Below are positions 1 through 11,100 of a stretch of DNA of 64,000 bases, in pieces. The position numbers and the translations under genes are program-made. This DNA comes from Haliclona indistincta (lineage: Eukaryota; Porifera; Demospongiae; Haplosclerida; Chalinidae): the NCBI GenBank assembly GCA_964017065.1, contig OZ024789.1, forward strand, positions 3,599,971 through 3,663,970, read 5' to 3'. The notes below the pieces were generated by a model. The model was not told the origin of the DNA and did not search any database. It saw only the letters and a program-made list of their open reading frames with translations. The stretch's first letter is position 1. Each line of letters starts with the position of its first letter.

Positions 1-176
1 TATTTACTCACCTCTCCATCTGATATTCCACTCCTCTCTCCCTCTCTCTATTTCTCTCTCCCTCTCTCTCTCTCTCATTCTCTCTCTCCCCCTCTCTCTC
101 CCCATCCCCTCTCACTCACACACTCACTCACTCATTTACTCACTCCCTCTCTATCTCTCTTTCTCTCTCTCTCTAG
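1..176. repeat. CT/CACT-rich low-complexity tract
   Basis: Imperfect CT and CACT repeats fill the first 176 bases and end in CTCTAG, which forms a pyrimidine-rich 3' splice site for the WD40 exon starting at 177. Similar tracts precede several exons of the GPKOW copies. Confidence 0.85.
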
Positions 177-344
<168 letters not shown>

Positions 345-1681
345 TGTTTACATTTATTGTTTTTACAGGCTACAGCTGATGACTATAATTCTCTTCCTAT
401 AGCTGAGTTTGGTAAGGCTATGTTGAAGGGTATGGGATGGAGACCAGGAGAAGCTATTGGACTCACTAACAAGGGGTCAGTCAGTAAACACACTTGACAC
501 TAGAAAATTGATTTTACATATTGACACTAGCTCTACTGATCATCACATTAAATTTCAAATTAGGTCGGCACATGATGTACCGTATTCAGTCAATATCTGT
601 CAATCGTCAGGCACTGAAATTTGACCCAAACACAAATTTTGGTCGGTTCACGTACTTGTACATGTATATTGACGATAAGATTCATTAAATTTTTTTCCAT
701 TGTACAAGGTCTCGTACAAGTGTATTTGTTGAATGTTGAAAATTTATTATGTGAACAAGCGCTGGGCACAGAAATTTAACATTCAAACACGAATTTTGGC
801 TCACTAGAATTCCCACTTTATTATAGTTACAGTGAAACTGGTTCTTTTGCATCATGATTGATAAAAGTTTTAGTATTGTGATATTATTTTATGTTGCCTA
901 CGGTACTAGTCTATGGTCTTGTGATGCATTTTTGTTCTTATAATTAGATTATACCAGTTGATGAGGATACATCACGTGTTACTCTGAGACTCAGCATCAA
1001 TCATCAGGTGAGAGAGACACCTCCTCTAGTGTGTAGAACACATAATGTCCAGTAATAACACATTAGTGGTATCTAGTACGTCATAGTGTGTTGTGACAGT
1101 GGAACTATACTTGTCTGAACGCTTTGTGCAATAAAAGTTTCAAGTGTAGTTTTCAGCTCCTGAAGTGCAGGCACCTTTTTGACTAGGACGATATTTCGGT
1201 CTCATTCATTTTCAATACCAAGGCTCCACTGTGTGTACATGTTGTGGTTCATAGTTTGAAAAGAGATTAAGCTACATGACAATGCCTGTAGATCTGAGAT
1301 TTTGTGTGTACATGAAAACATATCCCAATGGACATTTACCTGAAGTAGCTGAAGTAGAAGTAGCTGTGTCTCTCACTGACAAGTAATTAACACAACATGT
1401 CTCTGCACCAGCACAACCTCTTGCACAATGTGTTGTCTGATCTAGAGACACAAGTATGCTATTGCCGACCTGTTATCCTGGGTCACAGGTCTAGTTTGCT
1501 ATCAGTCCTCGTCTGGTACAACCCTCTCTCTTGTCATGTTGTCTAGAGAGCTAGCTGTAGTCATTCATGGTCAGTATGAGTCATGTCTTGGTCTGGTTTG
1601 CTCTTTACAGTGACCCTTGTCCCTGTAACCAAATCCCATTTCATTCCTATTGTATCACAACAGTGCTGTATTCACTCTATC

Positions 1682-1908
<227 letters not shown>

Positions 1909-2742
1909 GGAGTTGACATTCAGTCAGCACGCTCTGCAGCTCATTACAGCAGAGAACCAGTACAGTAAAGAGAACAGAAACTTGAGTAAAGGTACCAACA
2001 TACAGTGACTGACACAAGCTACACAGTACCATCTTACCTTTTGAAAATCTGCTATTTTGAACTTGTATTTTCCTTAGCTAATACGTGTACAAGCAATCCA
2101 CACTGACTCCTTATTAGGCATGTTATGCATTTTATTTCACAATAAAAACTGCTTATAAAATTGAATACCCTTCTCAGTGTATGTGTACTTGTGTGAGTAT
2201 AATATTTTAACTCCTTAGCAACTACGAAATTATGTGCTTAACAAAGAATATGTGCATCATGAATCAAAGGATTGGTCGATGATTTCACATGTATACATGC
2301 ACTTTGAGTATAATTTTATCTAAGATTGATCAATATGTCCGCCTGTGTATGGGTAGCTAGGAGGTACTCCTCTGTTTAGTGTGGTGAAGAGAGGAGGAGG
2401 TGATAGCTCTGATCCTGCTAGTCGAGGGCTGTCTGGTCTGTTTGAGTGATCTGTGTTGCTATAGCGCTCAATGAGGAAACAAAATGATCTTTGTGATTAA
2501 TTTTGGTATTTCATATGTAAACTGATGATCATTGTTTATACAGGCTCAACAACAAAGCAATATGGACTAGTAACAAAAGACAGGTATAGTAGCTTTACAC
2601 ATTAATGTATCGTAATGTACATGCATTAGCCTCATTCCCAGGCTCTCTGGTAATCTCTACTGGTCTTCGCTATTGCTAGCTGAAGTTAAAATCCCGGCAG
2701 AGAGCCTAGGAATGCATGAGGCAGCACACACATGTGCATACA

Positions 2743-2840
2743 CACACGCGCGCGCGAGCACATACACACACACATACACACACGCACACACACACATACA
2801 CACACGCACACACACACACACACGCACACACACACACACT
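2743..2840. repeat. CA/CG microsatellite
   Basis: Imperfect CA repeat with CG and CATA interruptions, in the intron before the exon at 2904. A similar tract lies at the equivalent place in copy C (47898-47971). Confidence 0.95.
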
Positions 2841-3854
2841 GTCTGATGCTTGTATTGGTTGTACATATGCACACACCATTGCCTAACTCTTTGTTATTTT
2901 TAGCAAACTATCTCAATGCAAAGATGATCGACCTTATGACCATTCTAGTAGTCGAGATGAAAGAAAGCATCAACACTCACCACCTCCCTCCTTCTCCTCT
3001 CACCACTCCTCACAACCAGCATCAAAGATGGTGAGAAACCACAACGAAGAGAAGAGGAAGCACCCCTCACACGCTAAGCATGACAGCAAAAAGAACAAAA
3101 AGAGAGAGAAGGTGAACAGCAGAGAACAGTGCTGGATGGCGTCTCATCTGAGAGTGAGGATTATCGACCAAGATTATCAGAGAGGAAAATATTACAACAA
3201 CAAGGTGCTCAAAAATACACAATCTTTGTAAATGTGACTGTTAAAGCATTGTACATGTGTAATGTGGTTGCCGATAGGGAATGTAGTCTCATAACACTCG
3301 GTTACCTCCTACCAACAAGGGATGACAAAATGGCGGCTATGTAGCTGCTTGGTCTTATACTACAAACTGTACATGAAGTACTAGTTGTTGTGTAGGGGTT
3401 AAACTATCTGTATGAGGGGTTGTGTAAAGGTGCTTTCTTGATAGTGGTAGCTGTAGCCGTGAGACTAACAGATCAACACCATCATGATGGGTAACTGGTT
3501 CTCCATTCATTGCTATCAGGTGGTGATACTAGATGTGGTTAGTCTGGATACCTGTGTGTGTCAGACCATTGATGGAAAGCTACTAGAAGGTACAGTATGA
3601 TTCTGTGTGTAGTACACATACAAACTCCATTTTTTCTTGGTAGGCATTTATCAAGATATGTTGGAGACAGTTATACCGAAGCCTCCTTCCGACCAAGTTA
3701 TGATCGTTGCTGGAAAGAGAAAAGGGCAGGTGAGTAATATCAGTGTGACTGAGTGAGGGTGATTCAAATCTCTTGTGTACACACACTGGGAACAGTATGG
3801 GTTGTGCTAGACTGCCGTGAGCCAGTGGACTGCGTGACCTCACCTTGTCACAGA

Positions 3855-4284
3855 TATCCCAATGCCTCTATTGTGTGAGGTTGTCTGTTAAAGATAAACA
3901 TGTTTTTTATATCTCAGTGGGCAAGTCCAGAGCCTGCTGTATCCAGATAAGTTGTCCATTTTTATATCCAGTGCAACGCAATGTTATCACCAGCTATTGT
4001 AGTAGAATTCAGTATTATATGTATCTCTGTACATCATTCCAGTCAAAAACACTTTTTATACATTATTCCTTCCATTAGCAGTTCTTCTAATAGTCAAAGG
4101 AACAATCCTATTCCTATGCATTTTAACATGCTTATTTTACGGCTGTGAATAAGTGGACGAATTGTGAATTGATAAAGGAATGAATGGTATTGTAAACAGC
4201 CAGGAGGTATTTATTCCATAAGTCAACCACACATTAGTTATGCCGCTGTTCTTTGGCAAAAGATCTAATGGTGCCAAGCTGAGT
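3855..4284 (-). pseudogene. GPKOW-flank block joined to a POT transporter fragment
   Basis: A block of about 110 bp (3855-3965) follows the last clear GPKOW exon after a CACAG acceptor. It is repeated after copies B (15951) and C (48589) but does not extend the KOW protein recognisably. From 3966 to 4284 the minus strand matches the middle of the POT transporters, including YISCTR-type sequence and a YGINTSWLFTIPFIP equivalent, with indels. The same GPKOW-to-POT junction occurs three times, so the joint formed before the segment was duplicated. Confidence 0.7.
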
Positions 4285-4364
4285 CATACAAAGTGCACAA
4301 TAATTATATGCGTAAAATTGTGGTTGAAATCTTAATAATAAATTATTATTTGATGTTCAGTTCT

Positions 4365-4958
4365 ATTCCATGCCCACCAGGTATGTATACCCGTGTGCAG
4401 TATGCGCTAGGGTTATGCGTTTGTGTCCGTCTATATGTGTGTGTGTGTGTTTGTGTGTGGACAAAAAACACGCTTGTTTACGTCTCACCGCTCGAAATTC
4501 GCCACAAAAGTGCACTTTGCAGCTTCTTCACTGAATCTATAGTCCTATGAAGACGTTTTCTGAGCTGGCAAGCCTTGCTCGAGCGGCTAATCCATGGCTT
4601 TCTAAAGCTACGTGTCCTTGTAAGAGCACTTTACGGTATTGTGGGTGTGTCACCCTACCTCCTATCCATATCGATGTCCTCACTCAGTCTCACATGTACC
4701 GTACGCCAGAGCCAATCACCTGTTAGTGCATGTATGGTAGCTATGCTATCATCAATATTTATCTGGAGCTGTCTATGGACTAGCTGTAATGTGAGTGTTG
4801 TAGTAATGCTGGAGTAGTCGTGTTTAGCTCTTAGCTCAGCGCACTGGTATGTGTTCATTGGAACTCTAGTTGTGTTAATAAACACACGGGATACGCCCTC
4901 GGGTTTATTAACACAATACCTCGTGTATAATGGTATACACACCTGATAGGCATGGAAT
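4365..4958. mobile_element. MITE-like element with about 27-bp terminal inverted repeats
   Basis: The left end starts ATTCCATGCCCACCAGG and the right end, read on the other strand, starts ATTCCATGCCTATCAGG. The match continues to GTATACC on both. The surrounding TTATTTGATGTTYAG sequence appears on both sides. Inside are a GT-rich tract near 4435 and a hairpin (TTGTGTTAATAAAC facing GTTTATTAACACAA) near 4868-4918. No transposase is visible, so it is a non-autonomous DNA element of unknown superfamily. Confidence 0.65.
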
Positions 4959-5152
4959 AACTACTACTTATTTGATGTTTAGTTCTTACATTATGTGTCC
5001 GTCAGTCATCTATAGATTTCACTTTAACAGAGTTACATTTCTGCAATGCATGATATTATGCTGCATAATTAAGATAGACCAGTGTAGATTGATGATATTC
5101 ATAAGCTGTGGCTATTTCTGTTTATTATTACTGTAAAAATAACCTATATCAC

Positions 5153-5879
5153 ATGATATTACAAATTGATACAGTTGTGTTCTTGAATGTATTCTCAATC
5201 TGTACTTCACTCAGTACATTTTTAACTACAGTTGCTGTCCTAAACAAGTGCCAGAATTCCACTGATCACATTTTCGAAAACAAAACTAGCAATTCTTCTT
5301 CACCGACACTGTCTCTCATTCCTTCTTCACTCAAAGTGATCATCAAACCATCATACAGTGATACAGCAACACAATACTCTCCTCCACCAACCACTGCTAC
5401 TGAGAACTATTCTACCAATCTTGTTTCTCCTGTACCATCTTTACCAGCTCTTCCTACCACAAATACAACACTTCACTCAATGCAAGATTTCAACACCAAA
5501 GCAACTCAAACAGACAACCACAATAGCACACTCACTTCAGTATCAACACAAACAGACAATCATTCTAGATCTGGTGGTCAACACCGGCTTTTCAAACAAT
5601 CCCGAACTACTTGAATCAAGATCAAAAACTACAGCAACAAAACCACAAGAGTTAGAAAGTGAAGATCCAGTCCTAGCAATAGCGCATCGAGTACTAGACA
5701 CCATTGAATTTCAAAGAGAAAGGATTGAGAGAGCTGTTCATGGAACATCACAGCAGCTAACACTGGGTCTGCTACAGAGGGAGCTAGCTTGTCTGAAGAA
5801 CAAGGTAGTCATGGAGGAGAACACACTGATATGGTGCTCAATGGTGAACAAGCTGAGAGAGATAGAGAGAAGTGAATGA
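5153..5879 (+). pseudogene. ORFX family copy 1 (frameshifted)
   Basis: First of seven copies of a protein family I do not recognise. Order: a short hydrophobic start (VVFLNVFSICTSLSTFLTTV), a long Ser/Thr/Pro-rich segment, two TQTDN motifs (KATQTDNH and VSTQTDNH), an acidic linker, then a charged helical end (LDTIEFQRERIERAVHG to NKLREIERSE). Compared with copies 3, 5, 6 and 7, eight bases are missing just after the SRSG codons near 5574. This shifts the frame, and an early stop follows at 5614. An in-frame ATG exists at 5153. The 3' end converges on POT copy 1. Confidence 0.65.
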
Positions 5880-6196
5880 ACACTTAACACCGACAAATGC
5901 ACTATTGGTTCTATAAATATGATTATCATGAATTGTTATAGTCATTAATTCACAATTATCAAGTACGGACTATTGCAATACGATAGTTGTACGAATAGTT
6001 ATTCTCTACCATAAACACCAGAATATCTTAAGCAGTTTGCTTTCAGACAAGTCTATGTAATTTGCTCAAGTCTATAGCTGATTGCAATATGTACAATGAG
6101 CAGCATGTATACATGTATTGGAAACAATGAACGAACAAGGCAAAGTCATAGTACAAAGTACTGTTGCACACACACACACACACACATATACTTGCG
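5880..6196. other. Intergenic, ORFX copy 1 to POT copy 1
   Basis: Convergent spacer, AT-rich, with a short CA run near 6165-6188. Homologous spacers occur after ORFX copies 5 and 6. No gene is seen. Confidence 0.6.
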
Positions 6197-7599
6197 TTAG
6201 TCACTATCATCAGAGTTAGGCGTGTCTGGATCGGAACATAATCATCATTACCATGTACTCTCTCATACTCCTCCTCCTGGTCCATGTACCTCTCATAGTG
6301 TTCCTCCACTATGGCCTGTATGTTGATCTCTCTGTTCCTCTCACGCAGTGTGTAGCGTTTGGAAAGAATGAGGAAGATCACAAACAGCACGGAAAGTGTT
6401 GCTATTGTCAGCATATCGTAGCAAAGAGTGTAGGTTAAATTCATTATAACAGATAGTAAGTAGGATGGCACTAATGCTGAAACAAGAATATTCGCTCCAA
6501 TAACAAATCCTTTCATCTTGTCCGGTGACTGAGCGATTATCCATTCTAAAAGAAGCACTTGGCTCATCGTCTTTCCGACTTCAAAAAGAATAAACGGAGG
6601 TATTTTCCAGTACAACGGAATGTTATCACCAGCTATTTTAGAAGAATTCAGTATTCTTGTACAAGATATGTATCTCTGTACATCATTCCAGTCAAAAACA
6701 CTTTTTATACATATTGCTTCCATTAGCACTTCTGCTAATAGTCGAAGGAGCAAGCCTATTCCTATGCATTTTAGCATGCTTATTTTATGGTTGTGAATAA
6801 AAGGACGAATTATGAATTGATAAAAAGGAATGAATGGTATTGTGAACAGCCAAGAGGTATTTATTCCATAAGTCAACCACAAATTAGTTAGGCCGCTGTT
6901 TTTTGGCAAAAGATCTAATGGTGCCAAGCTGAGTCCACTGCCACTTAAGCTTATACATGCAACTAGTGGGAGTAACCTTAGCACAGTCTTGACATCCTCT
7001 ACCTCCTCTTCTGTGAAAGGCCCTCCAAATTTTTCCTTGCCAAAGTCTATTCGTGAAGGTTGTTCCTCATCAATATAGGTGAAGGCACTGCGTCTCTCGG
7101 GGTATCTGTGCTTCCTAGTGTAGTTGAGTACCTGTATGATGAGCTTGATGGGGTTAGTGACCTTATGAGTCCTGTCTATCCACTTTAGACACAAGCAGTC
7201 ACTGATGATGATGATGGCAAGAGGAACAGCTATAATACATACCATGTATATAATGTTATTGATAACTGCATTATCCGGATAATAGCCAAACACAAACATT
7301 GTGTCTGACAAGCCATAACTAACTTCAAGTGCCCAGAAGTACCAATAGACTACTGTACTGAGCTCATCAGACGTGGCACCAACTAGTTGATCAGTTAAGA
7401 ATGGAAGCATAGCTACTGAAACACATGTGAAGCATACAGAAGCTATTGCCAGTGCTATGGACGCTATTATTTTAAAAGCACATTCCGATTCAGTTACGAA
7501 TGTAAAGAAAATCAACACATTGGCAATGAATGAAAACAGTGAAGCAAATTTAATTGTTTCATACCTCCCAAGCTTCACATCAGCAAGCCAGCCTATAAG
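6197..7599 (-). pseudogene. POT transporter copy 1, 3' part (interrupted)
   Basis: The minus strand encodes most of a POT/PTR (SLC15-like) membrane transporter, beginning at ADVKLGRYETIKFASL. It carries the POT-typical stretch HRYPERRSAFTYIDEEQPSR followed by KEKFGGPFTEEEVEDVKT and many hydrophobic segments. The gene is cut at 7599 by the transposon 7600-14699; its first 78 or so codons lie at 14700-14933. About 10 bases are missing near 6234 relative to copy 5, so the acidic tail (normally ending DTPNSNDSD) is read in another frame and the open frame runs on to 6043. The expected stop would be at 6197-6199. Confidence 0.85.
7591..7599. repeat. Left 9-bp target-site duplication
   Basis: GCCTATAAG directly left of the transposon. 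The same nine bases stand at 14700-14708. In the unbroken POT paralogues (for example copy 5) the motif is present once, followed directly by AGGAGCAAGGAG. Confidence 0.93.
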
Positions 7600-7649
7600 G
7601 GGATAGGATAAAACTACACTGTTACAAACATGTTGCCTTCTTTGAAGGG

Positions 7650-7906
7650 ATAAAAGAGTGTAGGGGGTACACTGTTCTTTTCCTTCTTGTTATTAAGGGA
7701 AAAAAGAGTGTGGGGTACACTGTTTGTCTCCATCATAATGATGGAAGAAAAGAGTGTGGGGTACACTGTTTGTCTCCATCTTTGATGGAAGAAAAGAGTG
7801 TGGGGTACACTGTTTGTCTCCATCTTTGATGGAAGTAAAGAGTGTGGGGTACACTGTTTGTCTCCATCATAATGATGGAAGAAAGGAGTGTGGGGTACAC
7901 TGTTTG
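7650..7906. repeat. Left subterminal tandem array
   Basis: Six units of 43-47 bp with core AGAGTGTGGGGTACACTGTT, joined by small palindromes of two kinds, CCATCATAATGATGG and CCATCTTTGATGG. The array is inverted relative to that at 14342-14651. Such arrays usually bind transposase; that role is inferred here. Short open frames across it are artefacts. Confidence 0.92.
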
Positions 7907-8040
7907 CTGCTGTGCATGTTTCTCTCGCATATGTTTCTCACGAAAACCATCGCATTATCTTGACAGTAACTGCTGTTTAGCAAATTTAAGGTGTGGATTA
8001 CTTGAATGGAATTGTGACTCTGGACTAATCTCTGAGGCAC

Positions 8041-8100
8041 GGTGTTAAATTCTTCAGCCTTTGGTTACAAGGTGCTAAATCCTTCAGCCTTTGGTTATAA
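8041..8100. repeat. 30-bp direct repeat upstream of the transposon gene
   Basis: Two consecutive 30-bp copies (core CTTCAGCCTTTGGTTA) lie between the left array and the first exon. They could belong to the promoter or the 5' UTR; nothing in the sequence proves either. A 14-codon upstream frame starts at ATG 8123 and stops at 8164, just before the main ATG. Confidence 0.7.
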
Positions 8101-8169
8101 GGGCCAAAAGCTGCATTTTAGCATGGATAGCAGCATTTTAGTCAAGATGGCAGCAGTATACTAGAGAGA

Positions 8170-11100
8170 ATGATGGATGAAGGCTCAAAGAAAATGGACA
8201 TACTAGATGAAGATGGAAGGATGGATGACAGCAGTATACTAGATGAGGGAAGGATGGATAGCAGCAGCATACTAGATGAGAGAAGGATAGATAGCAGCAG
8301 CATACTAGATGAAGATGGAATGATGGATAGCAGCATGCTAGATGAAGATGGAATGATGGATAGCAGCAGCATACTACATGAGAGAATACTGAATGAAGAC
8401 TCAGAGAGATTGATGGATAGCAGCAAATTACTTGATTGTAAAGGTAAGCATTAAAAGGACAATTGAATAATAATTATTATGAAGCTTGTTCTCTTTAGAA
8501 ATGTGTGAGAACTGTGGTAGTGAAGCAGACATCTTCTGCAAGCAGTGTGACTTTCATTACTGTACTATGTGTTCTACTGCAAGACATAAACATCCTGCAA
8601 GAAAAACACATATTCTCACAGTGCTACGCCAAAGAGATTCACTTCCTCTGTCTCATGAAGGTAAGATTACTGGGCTTCAGTTGTGTATGTATGATACTAT
8701 TGCTGTATCGGTGTGATAGAGCCAAGGGGTACTACGTAGAATTTAATGTAGACTGATGATAAAAAATAAAACTGACTTCACTATACATTGTACACCGCTC
8801 TTTCTCTACAATAATATGTGTCCCATGAAATAAGCATTTGACATCAATGTGATTCTAATTTCCATAATCACAAATTTTTGTGAACTGTTTTCAATTCACG
8901 AATAACATACATTTTAATGTGTAAAGTATTGGCTAGTTAACAGCCAGTACAGTAACTCTCCTGATGTAACCTACTATGTGTGTTGAGCTTGAAATAATCA
9001 TTATCCTTCTGATTTGTAGCTGATTTTGACCTCACAATGACTGGATTGCTACTGAAGAAATTCAATCTAACCACCTTCAAAGATTGGCAGTTAAGGGCAA
9101 TCAAGGCTCTCGTTGGTGGACAAGATGCTCTTGTAGTACAGCCTACTGGTTCCGGAAAAAGCCTGTGCTATCAGTTTCCAGCAATATGGTTGAAGAAGAC
9201 AACAGTCGTTTTGACTCCAACTATCAGCTTAATGGATGATCAATCAAGTTCATTGTCTTCTAAAGGAATCAAAGCAACGTTTTTGGGCACAGCACAGCAA
9301 GACACGCAGATACCTCACAAATTGCTCGCAGGTGAATATGAGATCGTATTTGTTACTCCAGAGAGTTTCTTTGCTGACAATGGGCAACCTAGAGAGCTTT
9401 TTAAACAGCTAAACTGCAAAAATAGAATTGGAGTGATAGCCCTTGACGAAGCTCATTTGTTTTCTTCCTGGATTTCATTTCGGTAAGTTCTATTTATGGT
9501 GTCACACTTTTGCATTATAATTGTGTATAATTCATTATTACAGGCCAAAGTATGCACATGTTGCTGAGCTTCATTCTCATTTCACTGGAATTCCGATTGC
9601 TGTTTTGACTGCTACTGCTACACCTCCTGTACAAGCCAAGCTTCTTAGTCTATTGATCAACCCAGTTAGAGAAATTGCATCAGTAAACAAGCCAAATGTT
9701 GCCTATATTGTGAAGCAACTGCGACCATTGCCTAAAGGTACTAACCATACACTTGCTAGCTCAGCGTTACTGTATAAATGCACACAATAATTTATTTCAT
9801 GGGCTTTTGCATATACTCTTACACACAAAACTATTCTTGTTTAGTTTAGTTAATCCACAAAACATACCCACAAAAATTCTGCATCTAGAGCTATTTTATG
9901 TGTACACAGGTTCTGTAGTTGATGACGACTACGAGTGCAAATTTACACACCTTGCTCATCAAGTGCTACCACACATTCAGAAAAGAAGGGCAATTGTCTA
10001 TCTTGATGCTGCTAAGGATGTACCTAGGCTTGCCATTGCGCTTTGTCGTTCTGGCCTAAAATCTTGTGCCTACCATGGGAAGAACATGTCGACACATGAT
10101 AAGTTGCGAGCACTTGAGAATTGGAAGAATGGGGAAGTTGAAGTAATGGTTAGCACTTCCGCCTTTGGTCTGGGTATTGATCGTGGAGATGTAGAAGCAG
10201 TTGTAAAAATTGGTGTTCCAAAATCTATAGAGGATATGGTACAGATGTTTGGTCGAGGTGGAAGAGATGGACGAAATGCTCAAGGTATGATCGAACTTAA
10301 TCTCATAATTAATTAATTGAGCTGTGTATACATAAATTTTAGGAATATTGTTGTACAGAGAAGATGATTTACAGATGGCTTGCTATTGGTGCAAGAGCAG
10401 TCAAGACCAATGTATTTTGACTCAATTTCAAGACAGCTGGAAGTAAGATTATTCTAGTGATAGCTAGTTATAACTGTTGACATGTACTATGCAATAAGTG
10501 ATTAGTCTGTTAATAGCGTATTAACATTCCGATTTTGTGTACACTTCCAGGTTTGTTTATGCTCATCTAAATGGCAAGTGCAGGAGACATGTGATTTTGG
10601 AATACTTTGGAGAAGATCCGAGCACAGCATTAGCACCAACAAGCCAGTGCTGTGATATTTGCACCACAAGCCCTCAAGACTTGGTTGATGTCCAAAAGCA
10701 GATGGAGATAATTGTTAGAGCTATCTTCGAGCTGTGTGCAATCAATGCTACCGGAGAGAAGAAGGTATACATGCATGCTAGAGGTGAAAGTTAATGCATA
10801 AGTCAATTTCTTCTTACAGATTGCTGAGTGGATACGAGGTTCACAGTCAGATCGTATGAAAAAGCTAAAATTGTCTGATTCTCAGACGTATGGCTCTGGC
10901 ATGTTTCTTCAACTATCACTTGATACCTGGAGGCAACTGATTAAGATAGCATGGCTGAATGGCCTTCTCACCCGGACAATGAGTTTGGGAGTTGCTATAG
11001 GAAAACACTACAACATCGCATTTAACACATATCAAGTACGTACCGCAAATACTCACATACTAGTGCAACATACATAGTAGTAATTATAACTGATAATTTA

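Noticed and set aside
5738..5929. Minus-strand frames inside ORFX and POT genes
   Set aside because: They are shadows of the coding strand, recur in each copy only because the copies are similar, and show no domain.
7614..7963. Repeat array of the transposon as a CRISPR-like array
   Set aside because: Units of 43-47 bp have no unique spacers, appear inverted at both ends of an element, and the host is an animal.
8170..8454. Acidic repeat exon as a separate small gene
   Set aside because: It ends in a good donor and continues in phase into the B-box exon.
9020..11035. RecQ helicase as a normal host gene next to a transposon
   Set aside because: It lies inside the 9-bp duplication and terminal arrays, and its last exon joins the transposase exon in phase exactly within the winged-helix region.
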